DNA of 64,000 nt. Source: JACKFB01 sp041389525 (GTDB taxonomy: Bacteria > Myxococcota_A > UBA9042 > PHBI01 > JACKFB01). The stretch covers positions 6,395 through 70,394 of the forward strand of contig JAWKRR010000042.1 in assembly GCA_041389525.1 (NCBI GenBank). Direction: 5' to 3'. Under the pieces are notes generated by a model. That model did not search any database. It saw only the letters and a list, made by a program, of their open reading frames with translations, and had not been told where the DNA came from. Shown in pieces: positions 16,122-23,545 of this stretch. The position numbers and the translations under genes were made by a program. Numbering within the stretch: position 1 is the stretch's first letter; each line of letters begins with the position of its first letter.

Positions 16122-18148
16122 GAGGCGGGGCTCGCGGGGAGGCGGGCGCGGCAGGCGCTGAGGTGGTAGCGCGCGGCGGCGTCGTCGGGGTCGGCGCTCA
16201 CGACGCGCTCGAAGGCGGCGATGGCGGTGGCGTCGTCGCCAGCGAGGGAGGCGGTGACCCCGGCGGCGAAGGACTCGCGGTGGGCGAGGCGGCGGGCGAT
16301 GGCGTCGGCGGGCAGTACATCGAGGATTTCCCAGAGTGTGACCGGCTCGCTTTTACCGCGAACTACGACGCGGTCCACCATGCGCATCCGGTAGGCGTCG
16401 GCGTCGGCCAGCCGCTCGCGGGTGGTGTCGGTGATGAGGATGGAGACGCCGTAGTGGCGGGTCAGGGCCTCGACCCGCGCGGCGAGGTTGACGCTGTCGC
16501 CGAGCACGGTGCAGGACAGGCGGTCTTCGTCGCCCACGGTGCCCAAGACCAGCGGGCCCGTGTGGATCCCGACGCCCACCGCGATGGCCTCGCCGCCCTC
16601 CTCGGAGCGCAGGCGGTTGTGCGCCGCGAGGGCGTCGATGCTGGCGATGGCCGCGCGCACGGCGTTGTCGGCGCCGTCGTGCCGCTCGGGCGGGAAGAGC
16701 GCCATGATCGCGTCGCCGATGTACTTGTCGATGAAGCCGTCGTGGCGAGTGATCTCGGGCGCCATAATCCCCAAGTACTGATTGATGAAACCGAAGCTCG
16801 CCTCGGGCCCCATGCGCTCGGCCAGGGAGGTGAAGGCGCGGACGTCCGAGAAGAGGACCGTCATCTCCATGGTGACGTGATCGCCGCGGCGAATCTGGAC
16901 GATCGTCTCGCGCTCGAGGAGCTCGAGGAACTCGAAGGGGACGAAGCGGCGGGTGGCGGCGTGGGTGGCGCGCAGCTCGGCCAGGGTGCGGGTGAAGCGG
17001 TCGGACAGCGCCAGGCTCATGGAGAGCACGAGCGCCGGGAAGCCGAGGGTGACGGGCGCGAGGGGAAAGTCGCGCACCCAGGTCGGGGGCCACAGGGTGA
17101 TGATGGTGGTGGCGGCGAAGAGCGTGGCGCCGACGACGATGATGCGGGCGGGGCGGTGGCCGCGGCCGGCGGCGCGGGCGATGAGGGTGACCAGCACCAC
17201 CGCGGCGACGGCCGAGATGACGTCGGAGAGCAAGGTGACGACGTCGTTGTCGACGCCCAGGGTCGCCGCGAGGAGGAAGAGCGCTATCGCGACGGCGGAG
17301 ATGCTGCGGAGGCGCCAGCCGGGCGGGCGGTCGAAGAGGAACTGCGTGGTGAACTCGACCGCGCTGACGATGACGAGGGTGCCGGTGAGGCGCCGGGCGA
17401 GGGTCGCGGCCTCGAGGCGGTAGCTGCCGAAGGCGAGCCAGACCTCGGACTGCGAGCCGATGAAGCCGGCGACGCCGGCGCAGAGCAGGCCGTACCAGAA
17501 GTAGGCGCGCAGCTCGAGGCGGCGGCTGAAGAGGTGAAGCTGCAGCAGCGCCACCATTAAGAGGATGCCGGCGAGCCAGAGGTTGCGCTCGGCGTGGCGG
17601 CGCTCGGCCTCGACGTGGCCTGAGACCGCGGTGCGCAGCTCGGACTCGAGGCCCAGGCGGAGCGGCCCGCCGGTGATGGCGCCTCCGCCTAGCGCCGCCG
17701 GGGGGCCGTCCCTGCGGTCCACGCGCAGCATCACCGTGACGGAGGCGCCCTCGGGGGCGAGGTCGCTGGGGATCGCGAACACGCGCGGGCCCCCGACGCC
17801 GTCGCGCTGGCCGCCGACTCGCCGCCCGGCCACATACAGGTCAAAGGCCCCCAGGACGCGGCCGATGGCCACCGCGCGTGGGGCCGCTGCGGCGGGAAGC
17901 TCGGCCTCGGTGGCGTACCAGAACACGTCGCCGGGGGCGAAGCGGGCGGCGATGGCGGCGGGGTCCGGCAGCTTCAGGGTGCGCCAGTGCCCGTCGCGCG
18001 CGTCGGGGGGCTCGGCGCGGTCGACCGGGCTCAGCGCGACGCGCCACTCTCCCGCGAGGTCGGTGCCCGCGCGCGCCGCGGCCGCGCTCGACGCGACGCA
18101 GCTGAGCAGGGCGACCAGGAGCAGCACACGCAGCACAGGTGACCTCAT
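16118..18148 (-). CDS. Membrane-bound class III adenylate/guanylate cyclase
   Basis: 676 aa. A signal peptide (1-26) leads to a periplasmic beta-sandwich of about 150 residues resembling 7TMR-DISM sensor domains. About seven helices follow (190-386), then the class III cyclase domain (about 425-610). Metal-binding aspartates are in FSDVRAFT (433-440) and IGDAIMALF (477-485), and VLGDSVNLAARVE carries the transition-state region, so it looks active. A C-terminal TPR-like segment follows. It probably turns an extracytoplasmic cue into cAMP or cGMP. Overlaps the next gene by 4 bp. Confidence 0.9.
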   Translation of the reverse strand: MRSPVLRVLLLVALLSCVASSAAAARAGTDLAGEWRVALSPVDRAEPPDARDGHWRTLKLPDPAAIAARFAPGDVFWYATEAELPAAAAPRAVAIGRVLGAFDLYVAGRRVGGQRDGVGGPRVFAIPSDLAPEGASVTVMLRVDRRDGPPAALGGGAITGGPLRLGLESELRTAVSGHVEAERRHAERNLWLAGILLMVALLQLHLFSRRLELRAYFWYGLLCAGVAGFIGSQSEVWLAFGSYRLEAATLARRLTGTLVIVSAVEFTTQFLFDRPPGWRLRSISAVAIALFLLAATLGVDNDVVTLLSDVISAVAAVVLVTLIARAAGRGHRPARIIVVGATLFAATTIITLWPPTWVRDFPLAPVTLGFPALVLSMSLALSDRFTRTLAELRATHAATRRFVPFEFLELLERETIVQIRRGDHVTMEMTVLFSDVRAFTSLAERMGPEASFGFINQYLGIMAPEITRHDGFIDKYIGDAIMALFPPERHDGADNAVRAAIASIDALAAHNRLRSEEGGEAIAVGVGIHTGPLVLGTVGDEDRLSCTVLGDSVNLAARVEALTRHYGVSILITDTTRERLADADAYRMRMVDRVVVRGKSEPVTLWEILDVLPADAIARRLAHRESFAAGVTASLAGDDATAIAAFERVVSADPDDAAARYHLSACRARLPASPAS

Positions 18149-18376
18149 CGGACGGGCGCAGGCGTCGCGGGTGGCGCGGCGTCGCGCGCTGCGGCCGCCT
18201 CAAACACGAGGCGTCAACCTGCCACGAGTCGGCACCGGCGTGCGAATCACATTAACCCCATCGAAACAGCGCGGAAACACCGCGCTCCGATGCTCACCGG
18301 GTCAGGGCAGCGCCCGCTACCACACATTCCCGTGTGTACCCCGGCGCCCTTCTCACTCCCGTCCAGGAGACCGCTG

Positions 18377-19774
18377 TTGAGACCGCGTTACAAAACCGTC
18401 CTCCCCACGCTCGCCGCCGTCGCTGTCTGCGCGTTGGTGCTCACGGGGCTCGCCACGCAGGCCTACGCCGATGAGCCGGCCACGCCCCAGACCCTCGAAT
18501 CCGTGAGCTCCGCGGTCGACCAGGTCGCGTGGACCCTCAACAACCTCTGGATCATGCTCGCCGGCTGCCTCGTCTTCATCATGCACCTGGGCTTCGCCAC
18601 GCTCGAGAGCGGGCTCACCCGCTCGAAGAACACGGTCAACATCCTGTTCAAGAACACGATGATCGTGTGCATCGGGCTGCTGACTTACGCCCTCATCGGC
18701 TTCCACATGATGTACCCGGGCGAGTTCAACGGGTTCTTTTCTCTCGGTAACTTCGGGGCGTTTATCACCATCGACCCGAGCGACGCCGCCGCGGTCCAGG
18801 CGAACCTGACCTCGGACTACAACCCCGGATACACCTGGTACACGGACTTCTTCTTCCAGGCGATGTTCGCCGCGACCGCCGCCACCATCGTGTCCGGCGC
18901 CGTCGCCGGGCGCGTCAAGCTCAGCACCTTCCTCGTCTTCGCGACCCTCTTCGTCGGCATCAGCTACCCCATCACGGGCAGCTGGGTCTGGGGCGGCGGC
19001 TTCCTCAAGGAGATGGGCTTCTACGACTTCGCCGGCTCGACGCTGGTGCACTCGGTCGGCGGCTGGGGCGCCCTGGTCATGGCCATCATCCTGGGACCGC
19101 GCCTCGGCAAGTACACCCCGAACGGCGGCGTGCGCCCCATCTTCGGGCATAACCTGCCGCTGGCCACGGTCGGCGCGTTCCTGCTCTGGTTCGGCTGGTT
19201 CGGCTTCAACGGCGGCTCGGTGCTCTCCGCGGACGCCGCCGCGGTCTCCCTGGTCCTCGTGACGACCTCGATGGCGGCCGCAGCCGGCGCGATGGCGGCT
19301 GGCCTCGTCTCGTGGCTGCACGGCGGCAAGCCCGACCACTCGATGGCCCTCAACGGCATGCTCGCAGGCCTCGTCGGCATCACGGCGGGTGCGGACCAGA
19401 TGGCGGTCTGGGAGGCCGTCGTCATCGGCGCGATCGCCGGCACCTTGGTCTACTTCGCCGTCATCACCATCGACAAGAAGCTCAAGATCGACGACCCGGT
19501 CGGCGCCATCAGCGTCCACTTGGTCTGCGGCATCTGGGGCACGCTGGCGGTCGGCATCTTCGGCCAGAAGGCCGGCATGGGCCAGGTCACCACGCAGCTC
19601 ATCGGCATCGGCTCGGTCGCGGTCTTCACGGTGGTGTTCACCCTCATCGTCGGGCTCGCGCTCAAGGCGACCATGGGCCTGCGCGTCCACGAGAAGGAAG
19701 AGCTACAGGGTCTGGACATCGGCGAGCACGGCCAGGAGGCCTACGCGGGCTTTCAGATCTTCAGTAACCAGTAG
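18377..19774 (+). CDS. amtB: Ammonium transporter, Amt family
   Basis: 465 aa from TTG 18377, preceded by AGGAG at 18365-18369. This start gives a clean signal peptide ending near QAYA, as in AmtB preproteins, whereas an upstream ATG at 18290 would place a polar stretch before it. Eleven helices follow. Family signatures include GFATLESGLTRSKN, DFAGSTLVHSVGGWGAL (with the conserved Asp and pore His) and FGWFGFNGGS. It conducts ammonium/ammonia and is gated by the PII protein encoded 74 bp downstream. An imperfect palindrome ACACATTCCCGTGTGT (18322-18337) lies about 40 bp before the start. Confidence 0.95.
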   Translation: MRPRYKTVLPTLAAVAVCALVLTGLATQAYADEPATPQTLESVSSAVDQVAWTLNNLWIMLAGCLVFIMHLGFATLESGLTRSKNTVNILFKNTMIVCIGLLTYALIGFHMMYPGEFNGFFSLGNFGAFITIDPSDAAAVQANLTSDYNPGYTWYTDFFFQAMFAATAATIVSGAVAGRVKLSTFLVFATLFVGISYPITGSWVWGGGFLKEMGFYDFAGSTLVHSVGGWGALVMAIILGPRLGKYTPNGGVRPIFGHNLPLATVGAFLLWFGWFGFNGGSVLSADAAAVSLVLVTTSMAAAAGAMAAGLVSWLHGGKPDHSMALNGMLAGLVGITAGADQMAVWEAVVIGAIAGTLVYFAVITIDKKLKIDDPVGAISVHLVCGIWGTLAVGIFGQKAGMGQVTTQLIGIGSVAVFTVVFTLIVGLALKATMGLRVHEKEELQGLDIGEHGQEAYAGFQIFSNQ

Positions 19775-19848
19775 GACCATCTCACTCACACGCCCATGGC
19801 GGGCGCGACCTGAGCGTCGCGCTCGCCGCTCAGACCGGAGGAATCCCC

Positions 19849-20190
19849 ATGAAGCTAGTCGTCGCGTACATCCAGCCCGAACGCCTCAACGCGGTGAAGC
19901 AGTCGCTCGCTGAGGCCGAGGTCTTCAAGATGTCGGTGACCAATGCGCTCGGCTGCGGCCAGCAGCGCGGATACAACGAGAGCTACCGCGGCAACATCGT
20001 GGAAGTGAACCTGTTGAAGAAGGTGCGGCTCGAGATCGGGGTCAACGACGACTTCGTCCAGACCACCATCGACGCCATCATCAAGGGCGCGCGCACCGGC
20101 GAGATCGGCGACGGGAAGATCTTCGTCACGCCGCTGGAGCAGGCGATTCGCATCCGCACCGGCGAGACGGGCAGCGAGGCCATCGGCTGA
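19849..20190 (+). CDS. glnK: PII nitrogen-regulatory protein (GlnK/GlnB family), Tyr51 absent
   Basis: 113 aa. PII trimers sense ATP/ADP and 2-oxoglutarate and block Amt channels with the T-loop. Signatures present are GDGKIFVTPL, the IRIRTGE C-terminal motif and GYNESYRG at the T-loop base. Aligned with E. coli GlnB, position 51, the uridylylated Tyr, falls in RGNIVEVNLLKK and is Val. A subgroup of PII proteins with LLKKVRLEI is known from delta-proteobacteria. GlnD-type uridylylation at this site is therefore impossible. Strong ribosome site GGAGGA. Confidence 0.95.
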   Translation: MKLVVAYIQPERLNAVKQSLAEAEVFKMSVTNALGCGQQRGYNESYRGNIVEVNLLKKVRLEIGVNDDFVQTTIDAIIKGARTGEIGDGKIFVTPLEQAIRIRTGETGSEAIG

Positions 20191-20196
20191 GTCCGT

Positions 20197-20222
20197 GGGG
20201 AGGGTGCCAGCGCGCCCTCCCC
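20197..20222 (+). terminator. GC-rich hairpin after glnK
   Basis: GGGGAGGG (20197-20204) pairs perfectly with CCCTCCCC (20215-20222). It starts 7 bp after the glnK stop. No T tract follows, so it may be a pausing or Rho-assisted terminator. Confidence 0.45.
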
Positions 20223-20362
20223 CGTCCCCCGCGGCCCTCTCGGCGGCGCTCTGGCGGGTCTGGCACTCACCGGCCTCCTGGTGCATTCTGGCGCGGTCTC
20301 TAGGCCGCGTGTGATCGCGCGGCTCGGCAGCCCTCCGCACCGTCACACCGAGGAAGCCAGCC

Positions 20363-21847
20363 GTGGCGAACGCCCCCTACCGCCGGTCGGTGGTCCACGC
20401 TTTGCCTGCGAAGGCCGCGCTCAGCGCCCTCGCTGTCTGCGCGTGCCTCGCGACCTCTGCCCTCCCCGCCCACGCCGAGGCCTCCCTCCGCTGGCGCGGC
20501 TCGATCCTCGGCGACATCCGCTTCGCCACCACCGACGGCGTCCCCTTCGAGCGCCTCGAGACCACCGGCGAGGTCCGGCTCACCGCGCGCCTCTCCAAGC
20601 ACGTCGCGGCCGGCGGTCACGCGCGCCTGATGTTCCTGCACACGCAGAACCCCAGCCGCTTCGAGGACCTCACCGACCGCTCCAAGCTCGACCCCTTCCG
20701 CATCGAGAGCGACGCCCTCTTCGTCGAGTTCATCAACATCGGGCTCGAGGGCCTGGACCTCCGCATCGGCCGCCAGCAGATCATCTGGGGCACCGCCGAC
20801 CGCTTCCACCCGACCTCGAACCTGAACCCGCTGGACCTCGAAGACCCCATCGGCTTCGGCCAGGTCATCGCCAACGAGATGGTGTCGCTGCGCTATCGCC
20901 CGGACTTCAGCGCCGGCGACGGCGACGTGCCGTGGTTCGACGAGCTCTCCCTCGAGCTGGTCTTCGTGCCCTTCTTCAAGCCGGCCGAGGTCCCCGGCAC
21001 CGCCCGCGCCGCCTTCACCGAGCGCGCCGAGTTCCGCCCCCGCGCCAACACCCCGCTCATGGTGCGCCTGGTCGACCAGCAGGACGCCCTCATCGAGGCG
21101 GGCTGGACCTTTACGAACAACCCCAGCATCCACATGCCCGAGCGCAACCTCCGCAACAGCATGTTCGGCGGCCGCCTGGGCTTCCGCCTCCTGGGCATGG
21201 ATCTCGGGTTCTCGTATTTCCGCGGCTTCGACGACATCCCGCGCGCCGAGCGCATCCTGTCGACGGTGGTCGTCACCGACGTCACCACCGACATCCAGCT
21301 CACCTACCCGCGCGTGCAGGTCTTCGGCTTCGACTTCGCCACCAGCCTCGAGTGGCTCGGCGGCATGGGGCTGTGGGCCGAGGTGGGCATCACTCAGCAC
21401 CCCGACCTCTTCCGCGCCGTGCTGACCGGCCCGGCGGTCAACGTCAACGAGGCCGAGACCGAGTACCCGAAGGGCCTCTTCACCAAGGCCGTCATCGGCC
21501 TCGACTACTCGATCACGCCCTGGTGGTACATCAACTTCCAGTACCTGCGCGGCTTCCCCGACGAGTTCGGCACCGACATGATCCAGAACTACATCGTCGC
21601 CGGAATGGACTTCAAGTTCGGCACCGACACGTGGCTCATCCGCCTCTTCCCCATCGTGAACGTGGATGACGGCTCGTTCGTGCTCTACCCCCAGATCACG
21701 GCGACTCCGTGGACCGGGGGTGAAATCACCCTGGGCGCCTTGATATACTCAGGCGATTTGAAGAAGAAGCGAGACGTCTCCAAGAAATTCGAGAGCCTCG
21801 TGGTCGGTAGCAGCAGCGTCTTCCTCCGCGCCAAGGCGAGCTTCTGA
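20363..21847 (+). CDS. DUF1302-like outer-membrane beta-barrel protein
   Basis: 494 aa, GTG start. A cleavable signal peptide ends near LPAHAEA. The rest is rich in alternating amphipathic strands and ends in an aromatic (F), as outer-membrane barrels do. The segment RIGRQQIIWGTADRFHPTSN is the hallmark of DUF1302-type proteins. Such genes repeatedly co-occur with LolA-like/DUF1329 proteins and MMPL pumps; both a LolA-like and an MMPL gene are encoded here, convergently. It is probably the outer-membrane end of a transport path. Its TGA overlaps the next ATG by 1 bp. Confidence 0.8.
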   Translation: MANAPYRRSVVHALPAKAALSALAVCACLATSALPAHAEASLRWRGSILGDIRFATTDGVPFERLETTGEVRLTARLSKHVAAGGHARLMFLHTQNPSRFEDLTDRSKLDPFRIESDALFVEFINIGLEGLDLRIGRQQIIWGTADRFHPTSNLNPLDLEDPIGFGQVIANEMVSLRYRPDFSAGDGDVPWFDELSLELVFVPFFKPAEVPGTARAAFTERAEFRPRANTPLMVRLVDQQDALIEAGWTFTNNPSIHMPERNLRNSMFGGRLGFRLLGMDLGFSYFRGFDDIPRAERILSTVVVTDVTTDIQLTYPRVQVFGFDFATSLEWLGGMGLWAEVGITQHPDLFRAVLTGPAVNVNEAETEYPKGLFTKAVIGLDYSITPWWYINFQYLRGFPDEFGTDMIQNYIVAGMDFKFGTDTWLIRLFPIVNVDDGSFVLYPQITATPWTGGEITLGALIYSGDLKKKRDVSKKFESLVVGSSSVFLRAKASF

Positions 21848-22647
21848 TGAATCGCCACCTGATTATTCTGCCAGTCCTGCTCGCGTTCGCTCTGACCAGC
21901 GCCTGCCTCGCTGACCGCGCCGACTCCTGCAACATCGACAGCGATTGCAGCCAGGGGTTCGCCTGCTCGCCCGACAAGGTCTGCGTCGACTTCGCGGGCC
22001 TGCTCGAGTCGTTCACGCTGAAGAAGCCCCCGAAGCCGGTGAAGGACGCGGTCACGACGGCCGACGCGGTGCCTGACAGCGCGACCGACAGCGGCGACTC
22101 CGGCCCCACCTGCAAAGTGCCCCGCGGCATCTTCGAGCCGGGTGCGGCGCCCTGCGGCGAGCCCGACGAGAAGCTCACGGTCACCAGCGTCTGCATCGCC
22201 CCCTCTGGCCACGGGACCGAGGGGCTGGCGGCGGTGGGAAACCCCATCCTCGCCGGCCAGTTCTTCGACGGCACCTTCACGCTGGAGGCCTGGATCGACG
22301 GCGAGCTCGGCAACGGCTGCAATCCGACCATCCGCTGGATCCGCGCGCCGACCGACCGCCTCGCCGACTGCACCATCGTGCACGGCGACACCATGCCCAT
22401 CGAGGTCATCGGGGTCATCGAGCTCTTCGTGCAAGAGCCGAAGTTCAATCCCGCCACGGGCGTGATGACCGGGCTGGTGGACGAGGACGCGATCCTCGCG
22501 GCCATCAACCCGGCCATCAAGGACATCGCCGACAACTTCATCGAGAAGGACGTCGACACCAACAATGACGGCGTCGACGACAAGGCGAGCGTCATCGTGA
22601 CCATCCAGTTCGGCCCGGGCGAGCCGACGGAGTGCCCCACCGAGTAG
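21847..22647 (+). CDS. Lipoprotein of unknown function with Cys-rich head
   Basis: 266 aa. Lipobox LTSAC at residue 20 is followed by a Cys-rich segment (DSDCSQGFACSPDKVC) common in secreted proteins of this lineage, then a Pro/Asp-rich linker. The globular part has a further set of cysteines. Near the C-terminus, DVDTNNDGVDD looks like a calcium-binding thrombospondin-type-3/EF loop. It is translationally coupled to the barrel gene and is probably an accessory of it. No family recognised. Confidence 0.75.
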   Translation: MNRHLIILPVLLAFALTSACLADRADSCNIDSDCSQGFACSPDKVCVDFAGLLESFTLKKPPKPVKDAVTTADAVPDSATDSGDSGPTCKVPRGIFEPGAAPCGEPDEKLTVTSVCIAPSGHGTEGLAAVGNPILAGQFFDGTFTLEAWIDGELGNGCNPTIRWIRAPTDRLADCTIVHGDTMPIEVIGVIELFVQEPKFNPATGVMTGLVDEDAILAAINPAIKDIADNFIEKDVDTNNDGVDDKASVIVTIQFGPGEPTECPTE

Positions 22648-22686
22648 CGGCGCGGGTAGCCGTCTTTTCCCCAGGCGCCACCTACG

Positions 22687-22714
22687 AAAAAGGCGGACCC
22701 CGTGGGGCCCGCCT
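22687..22714 (-). terminator. Rho-independent terminator for the minus-strand LolA-like gene, bidirectional
   Basis: Read on the minus strand: AGGCGGGCCCC, loop AC, GGGGTCCGCCT, then a run of T's. The stem is 11 bp with one mismatch. It sits between two convergent genes, so it can also stop transcription of the plus-strand lipoprotein gene. Confidence 0.85.
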
Positions 22715-22753
22715 CTCGCGTGTCAGGTCGACGCTCTAGCGCCAGCCCGCAGG

Positions 22754-23545
22754 TTACTCGCCGCGCACCAGGTTCTTCTTCTGGAAGAGGCTGTCCTCGA
22801 GCGGCAGGCCGACCTCCTGCGACTCCATCTCCAGCGTCGTCACCAGGCCGCCCGTCTCGTCGCGCATGGTCACCATCCGGTAGGTGGGCACGCCCTCCAT
22901 GACCTCGTACTTGCTGCGCTCCTGGGTGCGCACGCGCTTGCCGCCGTCCCAGTACTCGATGACCTCGGGCAGGGTGGTCTTGCGCGAGACCTTCACCCGC
23001 AGCTTGTCCCAGGTCACGTCCGCGTCGGGCTTCTTGGCCAGGTCCAGCCAGATGGCGTCGGCCCCCTTCTCGCCAAAGCTGGCGTCATAGAGCTTCGACA
23101 GGTCCTCCGTCGACATGTCCGAGTAGGTCAGGTTCGACCCGAGCAGCGTCTGCCGCTTGGCGTGGCTGGCGACGCGCCGCACGTTGTCGGTCTGCGGCGA
23201 GTACACGTACATGACGCTCTGGCCCGAGGTCAGGATGCTCATGCCCTTGACCTCGCCCGGGTCCAAGAAGCGAACCAGCCGCTGCTTGCCGCCCTTCTGC
23301 CAGACCTTGAACCGCAGGGTCTTGCCGGGGCTGGAGCCCGCCTTGACCGTCATCTTGAAGGTCCACAGCTGCGACGGGTAGTGGTTCATCAGCTTGTCGC
23401 CGGCCTCGAGCATCGCTTGCGCGCCCTTGGCCTCGAGCTCCGCGAGGGTCTCGCCCGCGTGCGCGGGGCCGCCGGCTGCGGTCAGCGCGACAAGGGTGAG
23501 GGCGGGCACGCACAGGGCGAGGGCGAGGCGAGTCAGGTGCTTCAT
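22754..23545 (-). CDS. Outer-membrane lipoprotein-sorting (LolA-like) protein
   Basis: 263 aa. Signal peptide ending near GPAHA, then the LolA/LolB-like fold typical of genes paired with MMPL pumps: TFKMTVKAG, FKVWQKGGKQRLVRFLDPGEVKG, and MYVYSPQTDNVRRV. Members of this group are periplasmic and thought to accept lipids or hydrophobic ligands. The ATG at 23545 overlaps the pump's TGA by one base, which fixes the start and implies co-expression. Confidence 0.88.
   Translation of the reverse strand: MKHLTRLALALCVPALTLVALTAAGGPAHAGETLAELEAKGAQAMLEAGDKLMNHYPSQLWTFKMTVKAGSSPGKTLRFKVWQKGGKQRLVRFLDPGEVKGMSILTSGQSVMYVYSPQTDNVRRVASHAKRQTLLGSNLTYSDMSTEDLSKLYDASFGEKGADAIWLDLAKKPDADVTWDKLRVKVSRKTTLPEVIEYWDGGKRVRTQERSKYEVMEGVPTYRMVTMRDETGGLVTTLEMESQEVGLPLEDSLFQKKNLVRGE

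Noticed and set aside
18231..18245. Sigma54-like promoter before amtB (GGCACCGGCGTGC)
   Set aside because: GG and GC are 9 bases apart rather than 10; this spacing is poorly used by sigma54, so I do not call it despite the attractive nitrogen context.
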